From Solitalea longa (GTDB lineage Bacteria; Bacteroidota; Bacteroidia; Sphingobacteriales; Sphingobacteriaceae), in assembly GCF_002920915.1 (NCBI RefSeq), contig NZ_PQVF01000010.1, forward strand, positions 113,252 through 177,251: a DNA stretch of 64,000 nucleotides, in the 5' to 3' direction. Below, piece after piece: positions 43,377 to 52,210 of the stretch; position 1 is the first letter of the stretch; each line of letters starts with the position of its first letter. A model generated the notes under the pieces. The model did no database searches. It saw nothing but the letters and a program-made list of their open reading frames with translations, and was not told the origin of the DNA. The translations under genes were made by a program, and so were the position numbers.

Positions 43377-45314
43377 ATGAATAAGAAATATTTACTTTTT
43401 CTGACATTGATTGGTTTAATTATAAACCAGCTTGCCTATGCCGGAGACGAAAAAAAATACCCTGTAAAGGATATTCCCGTTGAGTTAAAAAAAGATGCGG
43501 ATGTTGTTGTTCGACTCAATGCGACAACCTTTAAAATTGCGAATAAAGGGTCGGCAAAAATGATTTCTCATGTTGTAATTACCATTCTTAATCATAATGG
43601 CGATGATTGGGCCGAGAACGTATCCTCATATGATCGCTTACATCCTTTACGAGCCTTTAAAGGCGCTTTATATGATTCTGTAGGCAATGTAATACGGAAA
43701 TTGAAAAGCAGTGAGATTCAGGATTATAAAGCAAATGACGGGGTTACATTATATGATGATAATCGGGTTAAAGTAGCATCTCTGGCGTATAATATTTATC
43801 CATATACCGTAGAATTTGAGGAGGAGACAGAGTACGTTGGGTTGATTAGTTATCCTGGTTGGGCCGGTTATTCTGGATATCGGGCCAGTGTTCAGAAAAG
43901 CAGTTATTCTATTATTGCCCCTCAAGCTATACAAGTAAGATATAAGGAGTTTAACTTAACAAACCCTGTAAAAAAAGAACAGGTTGAAGGAAATACTAGT
44001 TATACATGGGAAGCTGTAAACCTGCCGGCGCTTAAACGCGAGCCTTTTTCACCCCAAATCAGAGAACAGGGACCATATGTAGTTTGCGGAGCTGTTGACA
44101 TCTCATATGAAGGTTATGAAGGTAAAATGGATAGCTGGAATGCCTTTGGTGAATGGATTAATTACTTGAATCAAGGTAGGGATCAACTTCCGGAAACAGT
44201 TAAGGCTAAAGTTCACGAGCTCACCGATGGAGTGAAAGATCCAATTGAAAAAGCCAAAGTATTATATGAATATCTTCAAAAAAACACGCGTTATATCAGT
44301 GTTCAATTAGGAATTGGGGGATTTCAAACATTTGATGCCAATTATGTAGCTACCAGGGGATATGGGGATTGTAAAGCACTTTCCAACTATTTAAAATCTT
44401 TGTTAAAAGAGGCAGGCGTAAATGCTAATGCAGCATGGATTTTTGGCGGAAGGACTCCAAATACCGTTTATCCTGATTTTACAACAGATCCTTTTAACCA
44501 TGTGGTATTGGCTATTCCAACAGAAAAGCAAACATACTGGGTTGAATGCACTAGTCAGAATGATCCGTTTAATTACATGGGAAGCTTCACAGGGAATCGA
44601 TATGCATTAATGTTTTCAGCTGAAGGAGGTAAATTGATTAAAACTCCTACTTATTCTGCAGCGGATAACTTGTTAGCAAGAGTGGCTAAAGTTAAATTCG
44701 ATTTAACTGGTCAGGCCACAGCTGCAGTGGACGTGAAATACAATTGTATTCGTCAGGATGAATTAAGTTACATGAATGCAACAAACAGTAAAGGAGAGAT
44801 TGAAAAATATCTTTATAAAACGATTGATATACCAAGCATGCAGTTAAAAAGTTTTGGTCATCAGGTAAATAAAGAAAGTAAACCTACATTAACCGAACAT
44901 TTAGAGCTTGAATTTGCTAATTATTTCAATATCTCGGGAAAGCGGATCTTTTTTCAGCCTAATTTATTCAACAGGTTAACTTCCTTGCCCGAGAAATTGG
45001 ACAAACGTAGAACAGAGATTGTTTTCAACAATGCTACAACGGATGAAGATCATATTGTTTTCGAAATTCCGGCTGGCTACAGCATGGAAAGTAAACCTAA
45101 CGATGTATCATTGAAAACAGAGTTTGGTGAGTTTTCAACTTCGGTAAAGCTGGAGAATAATCAGTTGATCTATACCCGCAAGCTAATTAGAAATGAAGGC
45201 CGTTTTGCCCCTGAAAAATATAATGCATTAGTGGAGTTTTTAACTGCCATTGCTAAATCAGATAAAGCGAAAGTAGTGCTGGTAACGACAAACAATCCGG
45301 TGGTTACCAATTAA
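43377..45314 (+). CDS. Secreted DUF3857/transglutaminase-like protein, copy 3 (catalytic Cys and His present)
   Basis: The 645-residue protein has a signal peptide (LTLIGLIINQLAYAG), a DUF3857 domain (about 40-240), and a transglutaminase-like core with NTRYISVQLGIGGFQ, GYGDCKALSNYL (Cys332) and FNHVVLAIP (His375). The usual third residue falls in WVECTSQNDPF, where Glu is found. It belongs to a different branch from the two preceding genes. It may be a cysteine peptidase or transamidase acting in the periplasm or on the cell surface. The five-base gap to copy 2 implies co-transcription. Confidence 0.85.
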   Translation: MNKKYLLFLTLIGLIINQLAYAGDEKKYPVKDIPVELKKDADVVVRLNATTFKIANKGSAKMISHVVITILNHNGDDWAENVSSYDRLHPLRAFKGALYDSVGNVIRKLKSSEIQDYKANDGVTLYDDNRVKVASLAYNIYPYTVEFEEETEYVGLISYPGWAGYSGYRASVQKSSYSIIAPQAIQVRYKEFNLTNPVKKEQVEGNTSYTWEAVNLPALKREPFSPQIREQGPYVVCGAVDISYEGYEGKMDSWNAFGEWINYLNQGRDQLPETVKAKVHELTDGVKDPIEKAKVLYEYLQKNTRYISVQLGIGGFQTFDANYVATRGYGDCKALSNYLKSLLKEAGVNANAAWIFGGRTPNTVYPDFTTDPFNHVVLAIPTEKQTYWVECTSQNDPFNYMGSFTGNRYALMFSAEGGKLIKTPTYSAADNLLARVAKVKFDLTGQATAAVDVKYNCIRQDELSYMNATNSKGEIEKYLYKTIDIPSMQLKSFGHQVNKESKPTLTEHLELEFANYFNISGKRIFFQPNLFNRLTSLPEKLDKRRTEIVFNNATTDEDHIVFEIPAGYSMESKPNDVSLKTEFGEFSTSVKLENNQLIYTRKLIRNEGRFAPEKYNALVEFLTAIAKSDKAKVVLVTTNNPVVTN

Positions 45315-45332
45315 CGAATTTTACACACACAA

Positions 45333-45370
45333 ATACAGAAAAGGCAGCTAAACAGCTGCCTTTTCTGTAT
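45333..45370. terminator. Bidirectional terminator between convergent genes
   Basis: A perfect 17-bp stem (ATACAGAAAAGGCAGCT and its complement) with loop AAAC. T runs occur on both strands. Its last base is also the first base of the minus-strand UbiA-like stop codon. Confidence 0.88.
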
Positions 45371-46263
45371 TATAACTTTTCAATATAAATGGATGTTAAT
45401 ATGAGCAGATACTGTAACGCAAACATCCCATCAACCCAAAACAAGTAGAAATAATCACTTTTCTTAGGAAATGATCGATAAATAAACCAAACCACTACCA
45501 ATAAGAAAATAACCAAAGCCAAATAGATTGAAGGATGCAAAGGAAGGTCGTATAAGGTTATTAGCAATGAATGAATAATGATCAATGCATAACATAGCAT
45601 TTTTGCTTTTGTTGGCCCCAATGCATTTGCAATGGTTTTTAAACCGCTGTTCAAATCAGCTTCAATGTCTCTTATGTCGAAAATTACAGCCAGGCAAAAC
45701 ACCAGGATAAATCGCTTGGTAAATAACAGAACAATATCGAGGTAAGAGAGCTGAACTCCGGAATCTAAAATAGGCACTAAAACAGTACATGAAGCCCAAA
45801 TAAGGCTAATAAGAAATGTTTTTGCTCCTGCAATCTGCCTTAAACCGCCCTTTTTCATTCTTAAAACTGGCAGCGAATAAGCAAGTGCGAGCAATGCGCC
45901 CACTGAAAGCGCCAGGATCGAATTTAACTTTATAGAAATAACGAAAGGGATAATTAAAACAACCGAGAGATAAGTAAGTAGCCTTATACCGTTCACATGA
46001 TTGGCTACGCATATCATTCGGGAAGAGGTGTACAGATCTTTATTTTTTATAATAACCGAATAATTTAAAACAATGCGGATATTATAAATAAAGAAGGTTG
46101 CCAGAAACAAAATCAGCAGGATAGAAACAGAAGGCCTTTGACCAATGAGCAAATACGTTAACAAGCCCTGGGCCACGGCACAAAGTCCAACCCAAAAATT
46201 CCCGAAAACAAAAAGGTCAAACGCTTTTTTCAAGTGTTGTGAAGCAGAAAAGTTCTTCTTCAA
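45370..46263 (-). CDS. UbiA-like prenyltransferase family membrane protein
   Basis: The 297-residue protein has about eight membrane helices and the second Asp-rich motif of the UbiA superfamily in FDIRDIEADLNSGLKTIANALG. The first motif (normally NDxxDxxxD) is not clear: the matching segment reads FFIYNIRIVLNYS. The substrate and activity are uncertain. No ATG lies near the front; the frame starts with TTG at 46263, and another TTG 11 codons later is possible. It follows the phosphoesterase by nine bases. Confidence 0.7.
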   Translation of the reverse strand: MKKNFSASQHLKKAFDLFVFGNFWVGLCAVAQGLLTYLLIGQRPSVSILLILFLATFFIYNIRIVLNYSVIIKNKDLYTSSRMICVANHVNGIRLLTYLSVVLIIPFVISIKLNSILALSVGALLALAYSLPVLRMKKGGLRQIAGAKTFLISLIWASCTVLVPILDSGVQLSYLDIVLLFTKRFILVFCLAVIFDIRDIEADLNSGLKTIANALGPTKAKMLCYALIIIHSLLITLYDLPLHPSIYLALVIFLLVVVWFIYRSFPKKSDYFYLFWVDGMFALQYLLILTSIYIEKL

Positions 46264-46272
46264 AGTTAAAAT

Positions 46273-47556
46273 TTATCCTCGCGTAAGTTCAAAAATTGTG
46301 ATCTCAGGATAAATACCAAACCTGCCCGGATATCCTAAGAAACCATAACCCACATTTACATACAACTGCTGCTGACCTTCCTTGTATAAGCCAGCCCATT
46401 CAGGGTACATGTATTGAATCGGGCTCCATTGAAAATCGCCCAATCTTAAACCGAACTGCATGCCATGCGTATGACCTGAGAACATCGCGTCAATATCTTT
46501 ATATTCAGGCAAAACCTGCATTCGCCAATGACTGGGGTCATGTGAAAGCAACAACTTAACGGCTGCTTCGTCGGTATCTTTGGTAGCAAGGTCCATTCGT
46601 CCATATTTTGGGAAACGCCCTTTTCCCCAGTTTTCAATACCTACGATCGCTATTTTATCTCCACCTTGTTCAATAATTCGATGCTCATTCATGAGCAGGT
46701 CCCAGCCAAGGGTTTTGCGGTGAACCGTTTTCAGGTCTTCGAGGTTTTGTTTTTTTGCTTTATCTGAGGACCAGCGTTTATAATCACCATAATCATGGTT
46801 GCCCAGCGTTGAATAAACCCCTAATGGTGCTTTAACCTTGTTGAAAATGTCAGTATAATCTTTCACCTCCGGAGCTTCATCATTTACCAAGTCACCCGTA
46901 AAAAAAACCATATCGGGTTTTTCGGCCATTAGCATGTCAACTCCGCCTTTAACAGCCTTTTTATTGTAAAAACTACCCGAATGGATATCAGAGAGCTGTG
47001 CAATTTTTAAACCTTCAAATGATTTAGGCAGATTGGGTAGTTTGAGTTTTACCCGTTTTATCCTGTAGTCATATACACCTTCAATAATGCCAAAAGTCAT
47101 GGTGGCAAATGGAATAGAAGCGGCAATGAGCCCCGCCTTAGTTAAAAACTCTGATCGCGAAATTTTTGAGTCAACGGTAGATTCTGAAACTTCTTCATCA
47201 TTAGCTGTAACCAAGGTTTTCGCGTTGCGTTTGTTGAATTTTCTGATCAGAACTAAAACAGCTCTTCTTAGATCGTCAATCAGCAAAAAGGGGAGGGCAA
47301 AGATCTTCGAAAAATTAGCGATCAAAAAACCAACTATTGCGATTGTTTTGAACCAGCGCGAAACCGTAAAAAAGATGCTATAGCCAGCACATATAAAGAG
47401 TAGTGCCGAAAATGCCCAGTAAATAGAGTTGAAAGCTTTCCGTTTTCGGTCAGATTGGTTTTTATGAAGTTCCTTGAACGCCTGGAAAACATACAGATCG
47501 GCGCAAAGTATGATAAGATTAAATACAATTAAAAAGATGATTCTTCCTGAATTCAT
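46273..47556 (-). CDS. Membrane-anchored metallophosphoesterase
   Basis: The 427-residue protein has three N-terminal helices, a linker, a further signal-anchor-like segment (FLTKAGLIAASIPFATMTFG), and then a calcineurin-like phosphoesterase domain. The metal motifs are IAQLSDIHSGSF, FTGDLVNDEAP, LGNHDYGDY, LLSHDPSHW and FSGHTHGMQFG. It resembles YkuE/YaeI-type enzymes; some relatives hydrolyse UDP-diacylglucosamine or other phosphoesters, but the substrate is open. The ATG at 47556 is chosen because the longer frame to 47637 adds an atypical leader. Confidence 0.88.
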   Translation of the reverse strand: MNSGRIIFLIVFNLIILCADLYVFQAFKELHKNQSDRKRKAFNSIYWAFSALLFICAGYSIFFTVSRWFKTIAIVGFLIANFSKIFALPFLLIDDLRRAVLVLIRKFNKRNAKTLVTANDEEVSESTVDSKISRSEFLTKAGLIAASIPFATMTFGIIEGVYDYRIKRVKLKLPNLPKSFEGLKIAQLSDIHSGSFYNKKAVKGGVDMLMAEKPDMVFFTGDLVNDEAPEVKDYTDIFNKVKAPLGVYSTLGNHDYGDYKRWSSDKAKKQNLEDLKTVHRKTLGWDLLMNEHRIIEQGGDKIAIVGIENWGKGRFPKYGRMDLATKDTDEAAVKLLLSHDPSHWRMQVLPEYKDIDAMFSGHTHGMQFGLRLGDFQWSPIQYMYPEWAGLYKEGQQQLYVNVGYGFLGYPGRFGIYPEITIFELTRG

Positions 47557-47735
47557 ATTAATAAGTAAAACGATGGGTATGATCTTAAGCCCAATATATT
47601 CCAAATCTACAAAGTGGAAGATAAAATGTTTTATCAATGCTTAATTATGACACAGAAAGGAGAGTCCTTCGCCACATTGTTACATCAAATCAATAACCGA
47701 AACTTTATTTTCAGTGTATCAATTTCCGATTATTT

Positions 47736-48578
47736 ATGGAGTTCAAAACATTAGAAAATACAGATCTGGCCACCATTCTCGAAACTTTTAATGATGCTTT
47801 TTCCGATTACTTAGTAAAACTTCAACTTACTATGCAGCAACTGGTGGATAAAATGGAATCAGAAGGGATTGATCTCAACCTTTCGGTAGGCGCTTTTGAA
47901 GAGGATAAAATGATAGGATTTATTCTGCATTCACCGGGTGTTTGGCTAAATAAACTAACTGTGTATAATGGAGGTACAGGAGTAATTCCTACACATCGGG
48001 GTAAAGGGATAACGCAAAAAATGTATCAGTACATTATTCCTATACTGAAAGAAAAAGGGATCAATCAGCATTTGCTGGAATATGTTGAAGGAAACACATT
48101 TGCAAAACGCATTTATGAACAAGTGGGCTTCAAGCCAAACCGAGAACTGGATTGTTTAAAAGGTAAGGCTGAGATCAAAGCTTTGACGAATAACAACTTA
48201 TTATTTAAAGTGATTGCACAGCCTGACTGGCAATGTTTTTCTTCAAAATTCTCCATTCAGCCATCTTGGCAAAATAGTATTGATTCAATTAAAAGGGCCG
48301 GGCCAAAGCGTAAAACAATAGGACTTTTTCACGCTGATGAGCTGATAGGTATTACAAGTTTTAATCCTGATAATGGGAGGATCGCTCTGTTTTTTATTAA
48401 TGAAGAAGAGAGGAATAAAGGCTATGGTACCTTGTTGTTGGCTTATCTTCAAAATAATTTTGATGGAGAACTTTCTGTATTCAATCTCGATAAATCTGAT
48501 AAGGTTGTTTATACATTTTTCACCAAACGCGGACTTAAGTCGGTAGCCGCACAGGTTGAAATGCTGATGGAGGTTTAA
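47736..48578 (+). CDS. GNAT-family N-acetyltransferase, two-domain
   Basis: The 280-residue protein contains an N-terminal GNAT domain (about 1-145). It has the acetyl-CoA loop region TGVIPTHRGKGITQKMYQYI and the late VEGNTFAKRIYEQVGFK. A second, weaker GNAT-like domain (about 150-280) has FINEEERNKGYGTLLLAYL and FFTKRGLKS. The substrate is unknown. It stands alone, with a bidirectional terminator downstream. Confidence 0.87.
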   Translation: MEFKTLENTDLATILETFNDAFSDYLVKLQLTMQQLVDKMESEGIDLNLSVGAFEEDKMIGFILHSPGVWLNKLTVYNGGTGVIPTHRGKGITQKMYQYIIPILKEKGINQHLLEYVEGNTFAKRIYEQVGFKPNRELDCLKGKAEIKALTNNNLLFKVIAQPDWQCFSSKFSIQPSWQNSIDSIKRAGPKRKTIGLFHADELIGITSFNPDNGRIALFFINEEERNKGYGTLLLAYLQNNFDGELSVFNLDKSDKVVYTFFTKRGLKSVAAQVEMLMEV

Positions 48579-48587
48579 TGTGAAAAT

Positions 48588-48618
48588 AAAATCCCTCTTC
48601 ATCAGGAAGAGGGATTTT
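48588..48618. terminator. Bidirectional terminator between GNAT and AAA+ genes
   Basis: AAAATCCCTCTTC, loop ATCAG, GAAGAGGGATTTT: a perfect 13-bp stem with T runs on both strands, between convergent stops. Confidence 0.85.
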
Positions 48619-48639
48619 GATCATATTCGTTTAAACGAA

Positions 48640-50151
48640 TTAGTATCGATCATCACGCGAATACCCACGTTCGTCATCTTCCTCATCATCAATGGAAGCA
48701 TTAAATAAGCTGCTAAACATGTCTTTAAACTCAAAACCATTGGTTAAATAATGCTTGCTTAATAACGAATATTCCGAAAGTGCGTGCAGTACCAATTCCA
48801 TTAATAATAGGCGTTCGGCTTCATCTGCTCGCGGCTGAAGCTGTTTGATCAGGTCTTCAAGTCCTGGAACGGTTCTCAAAGCAGCAGCATAATCACTATT
48901 GCTTAAACCGTCGGCAATGGCTATAGTGTTTCCTTTGCCAAACCATTCAATAATATCAGTATACTGATTATTGGCTTTACTCTTCTTTGCCTTTTCAGGG
49001 TCGGGAAGATAATTTGTGGCCAGGGTTTTAATAGCTTTGCCAATCAAAATGTGAGTCACTTTTGCAGGTCCTTCCTGTTCTCCCTCATACACCAGTTCAA
49101 TTTTGCCTGTTATTGCCGGAATTACTCCTATAAAATCGGCTAAGCGTACCGAGGTGGATTCTTCGTTATTGAGTAATAGCCTGCGCTCGGCAGTACTGAT
49201 CAGGTTTTCAAATGCCGATATAGTTAAGCGGGCTGAAACCCCACTTTTTTTGTCCACATATTCGCTATTACGGGCTTCAAAAGCAATTTGTTCAACCAGG
49301 TCTTTAACCATTTCAGGAACGGTAATCTTACTCAATTGGTCGCTATGTAGTCTGGCCTCCTGATGCGTAATTTGTTTTGAAAGCTCCGGATCTTTTGGAT
49401 AATGAGTTAAGATTTGACTTTCTATACGATCTTTCAAAGGGGTAACAATTGAACCGCGATTGGTATAGTCTTCAGGATTAGCTGTAAATATAAACTGTAT
49501 ATCCAATGGTAACCTTAATTTAAAACCTCTGATTTGAATGTCTTTTTCTTCCAGAATATTAAACAAAGCTACCTGAATCCGTGCCTGTAGGTCAGGTAAT
49601 TCGTTGATCACAAAAATCTGACGATGTGTCCGCGGGATCAATCCATAATGGATCACACGTTCATCTGAATAAGGAAGTTTTAATGCTGCGGCCTTAATAG
49701 GGTCAACATCACCAATTAAATCAGCAACCGTAACATCGGGCGTGGCCAACTTTTCGGTATAGCGTTCACTCCTATGCAGCCAGGCTATGATCGTATCGTC
49801 TCCTTTTTCCTGTATTTCATTACGGGCAAACCAGCTTATTGGTTCAAAAGGATCGTCATAGAGGTCGGAGCCTGCCACATAAGGAACCCATTCATCTAAA
49901 AGGTCCACCATTTGCCGTGCAATACGGGTTTTAGCCTGGCCACGCAGGCCCAGCAATAATATATTATGTTGCGAAAGCAGGGCGGTAAACAAATCCGGAA
50001 TTACCGTTTCGTCATAACCAATTATTCCATCAATGGTTCTGTTTCCGGCCTTTAAACGTTTAATAAGATTGTCTCTTAATTCGTCTTTTATACTTTTGGG
50101 TTTATATCCTGAAGCTTTTAAAGCTCCTAAAGTTGTTATGTCGTTTGTCAT
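48640..50151 (-). CDS. MoxR/ChlI-type AAA+ ATPase
   Basis: The 503-residue protein has an AAA+ module with a Walker A-like loop in LLLGLRGQAKTRIARQ, sensor and arginine-finger regions (FIFTANPEDYTNRGSIVTP, KDRIESQI), and a C-terminal helical lid. The sequence between, VTVADLIGDVDPIKA, resembles the Mg-chelatase I subunit group. An acidic tail (DDEEDDERGYSRDD) ends it. Such ATPases work with VWA proteins as chaperones that insert metals or remodel complexes. The VWA partner is the gene upstream, 164 bases away across an inverted repeat. Confidence 0.88.
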   Translation of the reverse strand: MTNDITTLGALKASGYKPKSIKDELRDNLIKRLKAGNRTIDGIIGYDETVIPDLFTALLSQHNILLLGLRGQAKTRIARQMVDLLDEWVPYVAGSDLYDDPFEPISWFARNEIQEKGDDTIIAWLHRSERYTEKLATPDVTVADLIGDVDPIKAAALKLPYSDERVIHYGLIPRTHRQIFVINELPDLQARIQVALFNILEEKDIQIRGFKLRLPLDIQFIFTANPEDYTNRGSIVTPLKDRIESQILTHYPKDPELSKQITHQEARLHSDQLSKITVPEMVKDLVEQIAFEARNSEYVDKKSGVSARLTISAFENLISTAERRLLLNNEESTSVRLADFIGVIPAITGKIELVYEGEQEGPAKVTHILIGKAIKTLATNYLPDPEKAKKSKANNQYTDIIEWFGKGNTIAIADGLSNSDYAAALRTVPGLEDLIKQLQPRADEAERLLLMELVLHALSEYSLLSKHYLTNGFEFKDMFSSLFNASIDDEEDDERGYSRDDRY

Positions 50152-50167
50152 TGAGTGCGCTGATTAG

Positions 50168-50190
50168 ACCCCTAAATCCCCTAAAGGGGA
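50168..50190. repeat. Left arm of a 23-bp inverted repeat
   Basis: ACCCCTAAATCCCCTAAAGG plus GGA; an exact reverse complement lies at 50293-50315. The arm also contains a smaller palindrome (TCCCCTAAAGGGGA) and is followed by TTTTT. Confidence 0.85.
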
Positions 50191-50292
50191 TTTTTGAGTA
50201 CGTCTGAAATGTTTATTTCTAGTTCTACTTATTTTTATTTTATTAAAACAGAGTGGCGATGCACAAAGCTGTCATTTAGCACTTATTTAAAG

Positions 50293-50315
50293 TCCCCTTT
50301 AGGGGATTTAGGGGT
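50293..50315. repeat. Right arm of a 23-bp inverted repeat
   Basis: Exact reverse complement of 50168-50190, ending at the base next to the VWA stop codon. The two arms enclose 102 bases of AT-rich DNA. Both would be transcribed between the VWA and AAA+ genes. Confidence 0.85.
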
Positions 50316-51413
50316 TTACCGTACCGTTTTCCTTCTGTTTCGGATATAGTCTTCAAAAATGTATTCTCCCAATCCCGAAAGTGTACTGTAGAACGCTTTT
50401 CCTCCGTTTACCTGTGTAAACTGTCTTACAAATGATTGCAGGTATGGGTCGCGAGCGATCATAAACGTAGTGATCGGGATTTTTAGCTTTTTACATTGGG
50501 CCGCCATGGTAAGGGTTTTGTTCACCACTTTTCTATCCAATCCGAAACTGTTTTTATAATATTTCAAACCTTCTTTCAGGCAGGTTGGTTTGCCATCGGT
50601 AATCATAAAGATTTGTTTGTTCTGCGTTTTTCGTCTTCTCAAAATATCTACTGCTAATTCCAGGCCAGCATAAGTATTGGTATGATAAGGCCCTACCTGC
50701 AGATAGGCAAGGTCCCTGATTGAAATCGGCCAGGCATCATTGCCAAATACCACGATGTCGAGGGTGTCTTTTGGGTATTTTGTAGAAATAAGTTCTGCCA
50801 GGGCCATTGCAACCTTTTTAGCGGGAGTAATCCGATCCTCTCCATATAAGATCATGGAATGTGAAATGTCGATCATCAGCACGGTAGAAGTAAGTGTTTT
50901 ATAATCCATTTCTTCAACTTCCAGATCCCGCTCCGTTAGGTGAAAATCGCCCAGGCCATGATTGATCTGTGCATTATGAATAGATTGGGTCATATCTATT
51001 TGCTCCAAATTGTCGCCAAATTGGTATTCCCTTCTTTCGGCGTTAGGTTCATCACCCTGGCCGGAATAATTGGTTTGGTGATTTCCGCTGCCCGATTTTT
51101 TTAGTTTGCCGAATATTTCTTCGAGTGCTGAGCGGCGTATGGTCTGTTCAGATTTTGCTGTTATTATATATCCTCCGTTTTCATTGTCATCTGTCAGATA
51201 GCCCCGTCTTTTAAGATCTTCAATGAAATCACCCATGCCATACTCATCGTTGGTAAGCCCGTATTGTTTGTCCAATTCATTCATCCACGATAAAGCCTCG
51301 TTCGCATCGCCGGCAGTGAAGTTGAGCAATTGAATGAAAAGTTTAAGCAGATCTTCAAAACTACCCTTAGGTATATCTTGAGGAATATATTGAGAGAAAG
51401 CATAACCGCGCAT
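50316..51413 (-). CDS. VWA-domain protein, partner of the AAA+ ATPase
   Basis: The 365-residue protein has a helical N-terminal region (about 1-165) and a von Willebrand factor A domain (about 170-350). The MIDAS motif [19 protein letters not shown] and later [10 protein letters not shown] and MITDGKPTC are present, so metal binding is likely intact. It is intracellular (no signal). AAA+ of the MoxR group and VWA proteins are a known functional pair. It is upstream of the ATPase on the same strand. Confidence 0.88.
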   Translation of the reverse strand: MRGYAFSQYIPQDIPKGSFEDLLKLFIQLLNFTAGDANEALSWMNELDKQYGLTNDEYGMGDFIEDLKRRGYLTDDNENGGYIITAKSEQTIRRSALEEIFGKLKKSGSGNHQTNYSGQGDEPNAERREYQFGDNLEQIDMTQSIHNAQINHGLGDFHLTERDLEVEEMDYKTLTSTVLMIDISHSMILYGEDRITPAKKVAMALAELISTKYPKDTLDIVVFGNDAWPISIRDLAYLQVGPYHTNTYAGLELAVDILRRRKTQNKQIFMITDGKPTCLKEGLKYYKNSFGLDRKVVNKTLTMAAQCKKLKIPITTFMIARDPYLQSFVRQFTQVNGGKAFYSTLSGLGEYIFEDYIRNRRKTVR

Positions 51414-51596
51414 ATTCTAAAATAATTGAATGAGAAATCTGAATGATTGAATAACGCTTTTACTAATTTAATGTTTTAAACACGAATTAGTGTGAATTAA
51501 TAGAGCATCAATCAAGCCATAGTATTGAGAGCTGAAATCATCAATCACTTTTATTCCTCTTAAAAATTCACTCTATTCGTATTAAATCATAAACAC

Positions 51597-52019
51597 ATGA
51601 AAAAATTAGTCCTGCTTATCATTTTTCTAGCCCCTTTTATTGGTTTTGCCCAATCAAAAGATGAAACAGCAATCAGAAACTTATTAAATGTTCAGGCAAA
51701 AGCCTGGTCAGCAGGTGATCTCAATGGCTTTATGGCTGGTTATCTGAAATCAGACTCATTGCTCTTTATCGGCAAAAATGGTCCTAAATATGGCTGGCAA
51801 ACAGCCTTTGATAATTACAAAAAAAGCTACCCTGACAAAAGTGCTATGGGGCAACTAAAATTCAACATTATAAAAGTGGAAATACTTAGCCCTACAAGCG
51901 CTTTTGTAATTGGCCGTTGGGAGCTCGAACGTGAAAAAGATAAACCTTCAGGTTATTATACTTTACTATTAAAAAAGATAAAGGGTAATTGGAAGATTGT
52001 TGCAGATCATAGCAGTTAA
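51597..52019 (+). CDS. Secreted DUF4440/SnoaL-like protein
   Basis: The 140-residue protein has a signal peptide (LVLLIIFLAPFIGFAQ) and an NTF2-like domain with IRNLLNVQAKAWSAGDLNGF, FNIIKVEILSPTSAFVIGRW and GYYTLLLKKIKGNWKIVAD, typical of DUF4440. The function is unknown. No terminator is visible between it and the second SusC gene, 191 bases on. Confidence 0.85.
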   Translation: MKKLVLLIIFLAPFIGFAQSKDETAIRNLLNVQAKAWSAGDLNGFMAGYLKSDSLLFIGKNGPKYGWQTAFDNYKKSYPDKSAMGQLKFNIIKVEILSPTSAFVIGRWELEREKDKPSGYYTLLLKKIKGNWKIVADHSS

Positions 52020-52210
52020 GAAAGTTTGGTTTAAGCAGGTTTGAAAAGAAGACTTTAGTTTATAAATAAGCAATAATTATACAATTTGATTAGAATGAAT
52101 TAATCTGCTAAGAAAAATGTCTATGTAAAATATTTGATTACTAGGGTTTTATGTCTTAAATATTGAGTTAATTTTTGGTAACTTAATATATTCATTAACC
52201 AATTAATCAT

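Noticed and set aside
45354..45372. Minus-strand UbiA-like gene being truncated at the terminator
   Set aside because: Its stop codon simply borders the palindrome; the protein length (297) is normal for the family.
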